Assembly (NCBI GenBank): GCA_021324685.1
Contig: JAJPIQ010000014.1
Location: 1-34,871, forward strand
Length of the DNA stretch: 34,871 bases
Direction of reading: 5' to 3'
DNA from: Bacteroidota bacterium
GTDB taxonomy: Bacteria; Bacteroidota; Ignavibacteria; Palsa-1295
The stretch's first letter is position 1. Each line of letters opens with the position of its first letter. The notes beneath the pieces were generated by a model that was given only the letters and a program-made list of their open reading frames with translations, ran no database searches and was not told where the DNA came from. Below, piece by piece: positions 16,754-23,599 of the stretch. Made by a program: the position numbers and the translations under genes.

Positions 16754-17782
16754 ATGAACAAGCAAGAATTATTTTCGAAAAAGGTCGAGCATATCGACAT
16801 TAAGCGGATGAACGCGGTTGCAATGGTCGATGCGATGGGCGCAATGGCGTTCCAGGCTCGGAACCTGAATCGGGCCGCGCAGATCTATAATAGGATGATC
16901 GAAGATGAGGGCTGCGCGATCATTATGTGTCTCGCCGGCTCGCTCATCAGCGCGGGGCTCAAGCAGGTGGTGATCGATCTCATAGAAAATCGAATGATCG
17001 ACGCCATTGTCTCGACCGGGGCAAATATCGTCGATCAGGATTTTTTCGAGGCGCTTGGATTCCGCCATTACCAGGGATCTCAATGGCTTGACGATAACCA
17101 GCTCCGCGATCTTGCGATCGACCGGATTTACGATACGCTCATTGATGAGGACGAACTTCGCGTCTGCGATCATACGATCGGGGAGATCGCCGATTCGCTC
17201 GAACCCCGGCCCTACTCTTCCCGGGAGTTCATCCGCGAGATGGGGAAGTTCCTTGACGAGCGGCACCCGAATGCGAATTCGATCGTGCTGGCATCCTACC
17301 GCAACGATGTGCCGATCTTCGTTCCCGCTTTCAGCGATTGTAGTGCCGGCTTTGGGCTGGTCATGCACCAGACCGCGCAGCCGGACCTGCACGTCTCGAT
17401 CGACTCGGCGAAGGACTTTTTGGAACTTACACAGCTCAAACTTGCGAGTAACGATACCGGACTGCTGATGATCGGCGGCGGAGTCCCCAAGAATTTTGCA
17501 CAGGATATTGTCGTTGCGGCAGAACTCTTAGGCGAAGATGCACCGATGCACAAATATGCCGTGCAGATCACGGTTGCCGATGAGCGCGACGGCGCGCTCT
17601 CGGGTTCCACGCTTCGGGAAGCAAGTTCCTGGGGCAAAGTTTCCACCAGTTACGAGCAGATGGTCTATTGTGAGGCCACCGTCGCTTTGCCATTGCTTGC
17701 GAGCTATGCCTATCACAAGGCGAACTGGAAGAATCGGGAAGCTCGGAAACTGGCGCTGAGATTTGCGGAGGAATTGGCCTAA
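16754..17782 (+). CDS. Deoxyhypusine synthase family protein
   Basis: The ATG at 16754 is preferred (AAGGA lies about 10 bp before it); the product is 342 aa. The sequence follows the deoxyhypusine synthase fold: 'CAIIMCLAGSLISAGLKQVVIDLIENRMIDAIVSTGANIVDQDF' is the NAD-binding block, 'NDVPIFVPAFSDCSAGFG' follows, and 'SSWGKVS' holds Lys295, aligning with the Lys that forms the enzyme-butyl-imine in the eukaryotic enzyme. Bacteria lack eIF5A, so hypusine formation is not expected. Related bacterial proteins transfer the aminobutyl group of spermidine to small amines and can make homospermidine. A polyamine role is therefore my inference. A weak TTTG/TACCGTTTTG promoter-like pair lies at 16687-16717. 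Confidence 0.85.
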   Translation: MNKQELFSKKVEHIDIKRMNAVAMVDAMGAMAFQARNLNRAAQIYNRMIEDEGCAIIMCLAGSLISAGLKQVVIDLIENRMIDAIVSTGANIVDQDFFEALGFRHYQGSQWLDDNQLRDLAIDRIYDTLIDEDELRVCDHTIGEIADSLEPRPYSSREFIREMGKFLDERHPNANSIVLASYRNDVPIFVPAFSDCSAGFGLVMHQTAQPDLHVSIDSAKDFLELTQLKLASNDTGLLMIGGGVPKNFAQDIVVAAELLGEDAPMHKYAVQITVADERDGALSGSTLREASSWGKVSTSYEQMVYCEATVALPLLASYAYHKANWKNREARKLALRFAEELA

Positions 17783-17784
17783 TG

Positions 17785-17802
17785 TTCCCGCGAAAGTGGG
17801 AA
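17785..17802. repeat. REP-like palindrome, copy 1
   Basis: TTCCCGCGAAAGTGGGAA forms a 7-bp stem (one G-T pair) around a GAAA tetraloop, right after the stop of the deoxyhypusine-synthase-like gene. It shares its core TTCCCGC....GTGGGAA with the next palindrome 42 bp on. It resembles the ATTCCCGC/GCGGGAAT repeats (REP, dRS3-like) scattered through many genomes. It could also act as a weak transcription attenuator. Confidence 0.65.
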
Positions 17803-17843
17803 GAGGCGTTACAACGGCAGGTTTCTTTCTATTCAACGACTGC

Positions 17844-17863
17844 ATTCCCGCTCTTGTGGGAAT
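17844..17863. repeat. REP-like palindrome, copy 2
   Basis: ATTCCCGCTCTTGTGGGAAT forms an 8-bp stem (one G-T pair) with a TCTT loop, 9 bp before the hldD start. It is followed by GAC, as is usual for this repeat class. It has the same stem as copy 1 with a different loop, as expected for a mobile short palindrome rather than a gene-specific terminator. Confidence 0.68.
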
Positions 17864-17872
17864 GACAAATAA

Positions 17873-18835
17873 ATGGTAATTCTCACCGGCGGTGCCGGAT
17901 TTATTGGGAGCGTTCTGCTCCGTAAACTGAATGACTCAGGGCACGATGATGTCCTGGTCATCGATCGTCCCGAAATGGAGCGTTCCCAAAACCTCGATGG
18001 CAAAGAATACCGCTTCGAAGAATGCGACCGGTTCATCGACAATCTCGATAAGATAGATGCTTCGAATGTGGAAGCAGTTCTTCACATTGGCGCGATCACT
18101 TCGACGACGGAAACGAATTGGGAATTGCTCGAACGATATAATACCGATTACAGCCGCAAGCTTGCAGCGTGGTCCTTCGAGAACAAGATTCGATTCATTT
18201 ATGCGTCGAGTGCCGCGACGTACGGCGATGGATCTCTTGGGTTCAGCGATGCCAATGAGATGACGGCAACGCTCAAGCCGCTCAATGCCTATGGCGAGTC
18301 GAAACGGCGGTTCGATCAGTGGATCATTGAACATGGTCACGACCTGCGGTGCTGTGGTTTCAAGTTTTTTAATGTGTTCGGTCCGAACGAGTACCACAAG
18401 GGCGATATGGCGAGTTTGGTCTTCAAGGCTTATAACCAGATCCGTGAAACGGGAGCGATCCGCTTGTTTCAATCTGCCGATCCGCGATACAAGGATGGTG
18501 AATTCACGCGAGATTTTATTTATGTCACGGACGCCGTCGATGTTTTAATGTGGGCGTTGAACAATACGAAGGTGAACGGGATCTTTAATCTGGGGACCGG
18601 TAGATCGCGATCCTGGAACGATCTTGCGAATGCCCTTTTTGCGGCGATGCACAAACCTTCGAACATTATTTATATCGAGATGCCGGACAATGTGAAGAAG
18701 CAATACCAGTATTTTACAGAGGCAGACATGTCGAAGCTACGCAAGGCGGGGTATACGAAGTCGTTCCAGCCGCTTGAGGATTCGGTTGCCGATTATGCAA
18801 AGAATTATCTGATGCAGGCTAATCCCTACTATTAA
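17873..18835 (+). CDS. hldD: ADP-L-glycero-D-manno-heptose 6-epimerase
   Basis: The 320-aa short-chain dehydrogenase-type epimerase makes the ADP-L,D-heptose used for the LPS inner core. The NAD(P) motif 'MVILTGGAGFIGSVLLRKL' is at the N-terminus. The HldD-specific blocks are present: 'GAITSTTETNWELLERYN', the catalytic 'SSAATYGDG' with YGESKRRFD (Tyr-x-x-x-Lys), 'FFNVFGPNEYHKGDMASL' and 'YKDGEFTRDFIYV'. Length is as in Escherichia (about 310). It indicates a heptose-containing LPS. Its stop is one base before pgl, so they are coupled. Confidence 0.95.
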   Translation: MVILTGGAGFIGSVLLRKLNDSGHDDVLVIDRPEMERSQNLDGKEYRFEECDRFIDNLDKIDASNVEAVLHIGAITSTTETNWELLERYNTDYSRKLAAWSFENKIRFIYASSAATYGDGSLGFSDANEMTATLKPLNAYGESKRRFDQWIIEHGHDLRCCGFKFFNVFGPNEYHKGDMASLVFKAYNQIRETGAIRLFQSADPRYKDGEFTRDFIYVTDAVDVLMWALNNTKVNGIFNLGTGRSRSWNDLANALFAAMHKPSNIIYIEMPDNVKKQYQYFTEADMSKLRKAGYTKSFQPLEDSVADYAKNYLMQANPYY

Positions 18836-18836
18836 G

Positions 18837-19577
18837 ATGACCATTCGGTCTTTTCCGTCCCTTGCATCCCTTAGTGCAGCGGCTGCCCAGGAAATTTTTG
18901 AATTATCCACCGCAGCCATCGCAAAACGTGGGCGCTTTACCCTCGCACTTTCCGGTGGTAGTACCCCACGGACCCTCTATGAAACACTTGCGAGCGATTA
19001 TGCCAGGACGATGGATTGGCAGCACGTCCATTTCTTTTGGGGCGATGAACGGTATGTCTCGCACGACGACACTGCGAGCAACTACCGCATGGCAAAAGAA
19101 TCGCTTCTTGACAAAATAGATATTACAGAAGGGAATATTCATCCGATTCTCACTTCGTTATCGAATCCCCATGATGTGGCTGCTTCATACGCAACCGAAC
19201 TTACTTCTTTTTTCGGCCAGTCTATTCCGGAATTCGATCTGATCTTACTTGGCCTCGGAGACGATGGCCATACCGCCTCGCTTTTCCCCGGCATGACCGA
19301 GGAAGAGATGTCTCGAGAAATAGCTATTGTAACCAATTCGCCAGTTCCACCGCGGATTCGAATTTCACTGACACTTTCGGCCATTAACAATGCATCTAAG
19401 GTGGCATTTATCGTTGCTGGAGAGGGGAAGAAAATTATCTTACAGTCCGTACTTAACGATAGGAATAATTCTTCGCCAAAATATCCAGCAAGTCGTGTCG
19501 ATCCCAAGGGGGATCTCGTGTGGTTTGTGGATGAAGCGGCTTATGACAATAATTCTTTTCAGAAAAAGGAAAATTAA
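18837..19577 (+). CDS. pgl: 6-phosphogluconolactonase
   Basis: The 246-aa DevB/NagB-type protein hydrolyses 6-phosphogluconolactone. Family blocks are the phosphate loop 'FTLALSGGSTPRTLYETLA', 'VHFFWGDERYVSHDDTASNYRMA' and 'FDLILLGLGDDGHTASLFPG' with the catalytic His and Asp. With zwf and gnd it completes the oxidative pentose-phosphate branch, although hldD and the deoxyhypusine-synthase homologue are interposed. The coding end (19575-19577) overlaps the left arm of the palindromic repeat before dnaE. Confidence 0.93.
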   Translation: MTIRSFPSLASLSAAAAQEIFELSTAAIAKRGRFTLALSGGSTPRTLYETLASDYARTMDWQHVHFFWGDERYVSHDDTASNYRMAKESLLDKIDITEGNIHPILTSLSNPHDVAASYATELTSFFGQSIPEFDLILLGLGDDGHTASLFPGMTEEEMSREIAIVTNSPVPPRIRISLTLSAINNASKVAFIVAGEGKKIILQSVLNDRNNSSPKYPASRVDPKGDLVWFVDEAAYDNNSFQKKEN

Positions 19578-19624
19578 GAATTAACTCGTCGAGATTTACG
19601 GTTCTCCATTCGTAATTCTTAATT
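19572..19624. repeat. 12-bp inverted repeat filling the pgl-dnaE gap
   Basis: AATTAAGAATTA at 19572-19583 and its exact reverse complement at 19613-19624 enclose 29 bp that start with a small CTCG-T-CGAG palindrome. The left arm supplies the pgl stop codon and the right arm ends 8 bp before the dnaE GTG. Without a T-tract after the stem it is not a standard terminator. It may be a short mobile palindrome remnant. Confidence 0.6.
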
Positions 19625-19632
19625 GAACTGCC

Positions 19633-22600
19633 GTGCCGGAATTCGTCCATCTTCATAATCATACCTATTATTCGCTCTTAGACGGCGCCTGCAGCACGGA
19701 GCAGCTCGTCCTTGCCGCAAAAGAGAACGGAATGAAGTCCGTTGCCCTTACGGACCATGGTGTCCTTTTCGGTGCGTTCGAATTTTATAAAAAGGCGAAG
19801 TCCGAAGGCATCAAGCCAATTATTGGATGCGAGGTTTATTATTATCCCGAAGGACTTGCCACGGAACGCGAACGCTTTCAGGACGCGGAGGGCAAGAATA
19901 AAGCGTACAACCATCTCATCCTTCTCGCCAAGAATGAAATAGGTTACCAAAACCTGATGAAGCTCGTTTCGCGCGGGCATACCGAAGGCTTTTATTACAA
20001 GCCGCGCATCGATTTCGAGATGCTCCGCGAGCACCGAGAAGGACTTCTTGCGACGACGGCCTGTGCCGGCGGCATCGTAAGTCCGCACCTCATCACAGGT
20101 GATTACGAGAAAGCGAAGCGCATTGCCAAAAAATTCAAAGACCTATTCGAGGATGATTTTTATATCGAAATTCAGGACCATGGCCTGAACTTCGAGACCA
20201 AAGTGCGCGAACTGGCTCCCAAACTTGCGCAGGAATTAGGGATCAAGCTCGTGGCAACGAATGACTGCCACTATATCGAGCAGAAGCATGCCCTCGCGCA
20301 TAACGTCCTGCTGCACATTCGCGATGCGAATGCCAAAGAGCCGCCGGACGTCAATAAGCTGAAATATGGGACCGACCAGAATTATTTCCGGTCGGCGAAG
20401 GAGATGCACAAACTTTTTTCTTCGTGGCCCGATGCGATCGAATCGACCCTCGAGATCGAAGAAAAATGCAACGTGTCGTTCTCGAAGGATTTTAAAATGC
20501 CGGCCTTCCCAATTCCGGCCGATACCGGTATCACGACTCCGGACGATTACCTGAAGCACCTTACAGAGAAAGGGCTGGAGCGCCGTTTTACTGCGATGAC
20601 GAAAGAGATCGAAGATCGTTCGAATTTCGAGCTTTCGGTCATCAATAAGATGGGGTATGCCGGGTATTTTCTTATCGTGCAGGATTTTATATCCGCGGCA
20701 CGGGACCGTGGCGTGCGTGTCGGACCCGGCCGAGGCTCAGCGGCAGGCTCTCTTGTCGCATACGCCCTCGGAATTACGAATGTCGATCCGATCAAATACA
20801 ATCTGCTTTTCGAGCGCTTTTTAAATCCCGATCGCGTATCGATGCCCGATATCGATATCGACTTTTCGGATGACAAGCGCGAAAAAGTGATCGAATATGT
20901 CCGCGATAAATACGGTCGGGAAGCGGTCGCGCAGATCATTACGTTCTCGACGCTCTCTTCGCGGGCGGTGTTGAAAGATGTGGGCCGCGTTCTGGGCGTG
21001 CCACTTGCTACGATCAACGAGCTGACGAAGAATATTCCTGTGATTATGGGACGTGTGACCCCGCTCAAAGAAGCGGTGGAACTGCCCGAAGTAAAGTCGC
21101 TCCTTGCCAAGGCCGATCCGCTTGTCCATAAGCTGATCGAATACTCCCTGATCCTGGAAGGCTTCGCTCGATCGGCTTCAAAACATGCGGCAGGGGTCGT
21201 GATCGCGCCGAGCGATATTTCGAATTACGTTCCGCTCTATAAAACGCCTTCGCTGGACGACGCCGTCACCCAGTTCAATATGAAGGACGTCGAGGAAGCC
21301 GGTCTGCTCAAGATGGACTTTCTCGGCCTGAGAACGCTTTCGATCATCGATACGGCGCTTGCGCTCATCGAACAGAACCACGGCGTGACGATCGATATCG
21401 ATGCGATTCCGCTCGACGATCCAAAGACGTATGAGTTGTTCGGCCGCGGCGATACCATTGCGGTCTTCCAGTTCGATTCGCCGCCGATGCAGAACTATAT
21501 GCGCGCGCTCAAGCCGGAGAACATGGAAGACCTTTCTTCCATGAATGCGCTGTATCGGCCCGGCCCGATGGAACATATCCCGGAGTTCATCGATCGCAAA
21601 CATGGGCGCAAGAAAGTCGAGTATCTCCATTCGAAACTGGAACCGATTTTAGCTGAGACGTACGGCGTCATCGTTGTGCAGGAGCAGGTGATGCGCATCG
21701 CGCGGGACCTTGCCGGCTTCTCACTCGCTAAAGCCGACGAAATGCGCCGTGCGATGGGGAAGAAAGACCTCGCGAAGATGGAGGCGATGAAATCCACCTT
21801 CATTCAGGGTTGCGTTGCCAACGACATTCCTGAGAAGATTGCGAACGAGCTCTACGAACGGCTTGCAAAATTCGCTTCCTACGGCTTCAATAAATCGCAC
21901 AGCCTCGCCTATTCGCTGATCAGTTACCAAACGGCCTGGCTCAAAGCGAATTACACGGCGGAGTTTCTCGCGGCGAACATGACGCACGAAATGAACGATA
22001 CGGATTATATCGTTCAGCTCATCGACGAAGCGAAAAAATATAATATCCGCACCCTACCGCCGGACGTCAATTTCAGTGGGATTCATTTTAATGCTGCGTC
22101 GGAAGGTATTCGCTTTGGGCTTGCTGGAATTAAAAATGTCGGCGAGAAAGCGGTGGACGAGATCGTGCGGGAGCGGGATAAAAACGGCAGGTTTACTTCG
22201 CTCTTTAACTTCACGTCGAGGCTCGATACACGGCTTGTCAATCGCCGCGCGATCGAAGCATTGGTCGAGGCCGGCGCATTCGATTCCACGAACGACGATA
22301 AGCGCCTGACGCCCGCCTTCCGCTCCGACCTGTTCGAAAACATCGAACGCGCTTTGCAGTATGGTCAAAAAGTCCGCGATGAAGCGCTAAGTCCGCAGGA
22401 CTCACTTTTTGGGGACGGCACTCCGCACACTCCGGAGCCGCCACCCATCGTCGAAGCGCAGCACCGATGGACCGAACTCGAAATGCTTTCGCATGAAAAG
22501 AAGGCGGTCGGTTATTACGTCAGCGGCCATCCGCTCGAGCCATACCGGATCGATGTGACGAGTTTCGTTACCCACAAGGCGATCGATATTAACAATACGA

Positions 22601-23115
22601 AGCAGAACGATGCAGTCCTCATCGGTGGTGTGATCGTAGGAATCGTCCGTAAGCTGGACCGCAATGGCAATGCCTTTGCAATCGTCAAGCTCGAAGATTT
22701 TACCGGCAAGATCGAATGCGTGTTCTGGAGCGATGCCTTCCGGCAGAATCAGCAACTGGTCGTCGATGAAAAACCGCTTTTCATTCGCGGCAAGGTCCGG
22801 CGGAACGGACCGGATGAAGCCCCGACCGTGATCGTCGATGAAGCCTTCGAAATCCCGGGAATGCGAAAGAAAATGACGAGGGGAGTGCTCGTACGTCTCT
22901 TCGAAAGCGAGGAAACGCAGCCCACGATCGAGCAGGTCGAGCGGCTTTGTACCCGTTTCCGAGGCGCTTGCACCACCTTTATTTCCGTTGAAACAGCGGC
23001 CGGGCTTAGCCGTAAGTACCGATTACCGGAAAAGTATCAGCTCGATCCGAGTGACGACCTGGTACAGGAATTCGGGAAGATTTTTGGAACGAACCGATTA
23101 CTTTTTACTCGATAG
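19633..23115 (+). CDS. dnaE: DNA polymerase III subunit alpha
   Basis: The replicative C-family polymerase is 1,160 aa, a normal DnaE1 length. It begins at GTG, which directly precedes the PHP domain ('PEFVHLHNHTYYSLLDGACS', with 'ALTDHGVLFG' following). In the palm domain 'VGPGRGSAAGSL' is the NTP-binding loop, Asp406 and Asp408 in 'PDIDIDFSDDKRE' are two catalytic metal ligands, and Asp562 in 'LLKMDFLGL' is the third. Further on are the fingers ('MNALYRPGPMEHIP', 'YGVIVVQEQVM'), the helix-hairpin-helix region ('FGLAGIKNVGEKAVDEI') and the C-terminal OB fold ('DAVLIGGVIVGIVRKLDRNG'). No intein is present. It is followed at 8 bp by trxA. Confidence 0.97.
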   Translation: MPEFVHLHNHTYYSLLDGACSTEQLVLAAKENGMKSVALTDHGVLFGAFEFYKKAKSEGIKPIIGCEVYYYPEGLATERERFQDAEGKNKAYNHLILLAKNEIGYQNLMKLVSRGHTEGFYYKPRIDFEMLREHREGLLATTACAGGIVSPHLITGDYEKAKRIAKKFKDLFEDDFYIEIQDHGLNFETKVRELAPKLAQELGIKLVATNDCHYIEQKHALAHNVLLHIRDANAKEPPDVNKLKYGTDQNYFRSAKEMHKLFSSWPDAIESTLEIEEKCNVSFSKDFKMPAFPIPADTGITTPDDYLKHLTEKGLERRFTAMTKEIEDRSNFELSVINKMGYAGYFLIVQDFISAARDRGVRVGPGRGSAAGSLVAYALGITNVDPIKYNLLFERFLNPDRVSMPDIDIDFSDDKREKVIEYVRDKYGREAVAQIITFSTLSSRAVLKDVGRVLGVPLATINELTKNIPVIMGRVTPLKEAVELPEVKSLLAKADPLVHKLIEYSLILEGFARSASKHAAGVVIAPSDISNYVPLYKTPSLDDAVTQFNMKDVEEAGLLKMDFLGLRTLSIIDTALALIEQNHGVTIDIDAIPLDDPKTYELFGRGDTIAVFQFDSPPMQNYMRALKPENMEDLSSMNALYRPGPMEHIPEFIDRKHGRKKVEYLHSKLEPILAETYGVIVVQEQVMRIARDLAGFSLAKADEMRRAMGKKDLAKMEAMKSTFIQGCVANDIPEKIANELYERLAKFASYGFNKSHSLAYSLISYQTAWLKANYTAEFLAANMTHEMNDTDYIVQLIDEAKKYNIRTLPPDVNFSGIHFNAASEGIRFGLAGIKNVGEKAVDEIVRERDKNGRFTSLFNFTSRLDTRLVNRRAIEALVEAGAFDSTNDDKRLTPAFRSDLFENIERALQYGQKVRDEALSPQDSLFGDGTPHTPEPPPIVEAQHRWTELEMLSHEKKAVGYYVSGHPLEPYRIDVTSFVTHKAIDINNTKQNDAVLIGGVIVGIVRKLDRNGNAFAIVKLEDFTGKIECVFWSDAFRQNQQLVVDEKPLFIRGKVRRNGPDEAPTVIVDEAFEIPGMRKKMTRGVLVRLFESEETQPTIEQVERLCTRFRGACTTFISVETAAGLSRKYRLPEKYQLDPSDDLVQEFGKIFGTNRLLFTR

Positions 23116-23123
23116 GAACTGCT

Positions 23124-23462
23124 ATGACCACCACAACAGCCGGACCGCTTCACCTGACCGACGCGACCTTCGAAAAGGACGTGATCAACAGCGATAAGCC
23201 GGCGCTCGTCGATTTTACAGCCACCTGGTGCGGTCCCTGCCGCATGATCGCGCCGATTATCGAAGAACTCGCCAGCGAATATCAGGGCAAAGCGACGATC
23301 GGCAAATTAGATGTCGATGAAAACCCCGAGACCTCTATGAATTTCGGTATTCGCTCGGTCCCGACGCTGCTCATTTTCAAGGGCGGCCAGGTCGTCGATC
23401 AGATCATTGGTGCCGTCGGCAAAGAGCGTATTCTCGCGAAGCTCCGGCCGCATCTGGCGTAA
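23124..23462 (+). CDS. trxA: Thioredoxin
   Basis: The 112-aa cytoplasmic disulfide reductase has the active site 'FTATWCGPCRMIAPI' and the cis-proline segment 'GIRSVPTLLIFKGGQ'. 'KLDVDENPETSMNFGI' is the usual central strand-helix. Length and sequence are those of a standard TrxA. AGGA sits about 6 bp before the ATG. It is the last gene of the forward block and is followed by two terminators. Confidence 0.95.
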   Translation: MTTTTAGPLHLTDATFEKDVINSDKPALVDFTATWCGPCRMIAPIIEELASEYQGKATIGKLDVDENPETSMNFGIRSVPTLLIFKGGQVVDQIIGAVGKERILAKLRPHLA

Positions 23463-23486
23463 GCTCGAGCACTCGAATTTTTATAG

Positions 23487-23514
23487 CCGTGGCCCAAAGG
23501 TCACGGCTTTTTTG
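23487..23514 (+). terminator. Intrinsic terminator after trxA
   Basis: A 9-bp stem GCCGTGGCC/GGTCACGGC (one G-T pair) with a CAAA loop is followed by TTTTTT. It lies 24 bp past the trxA stop. Confidence 0.88.
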
Positions 23515-23537
23515 TTATTGAAAAGCTTACGAATTAA

Positions 23538-23565
23538 AAAAGGCGTCCTTTCGAACGCCTTTTTA
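23538..23565. terminator. Bidirectional terminator between trxA and the T9SS gene
   Basis: AAAAGGCGT and ACGCCTTTT flank an 8-base loop, with runs of A on the left and T on the right, so the hairpin has a T-tract on both strands. It can stop readthrough from trxA and also end the convergent T9SS gene transcript. Confidence 0.82.
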
Positions 23566-23599
23566 TTGTGACCAAAGGCCACAACTATACTCTTCAAGG

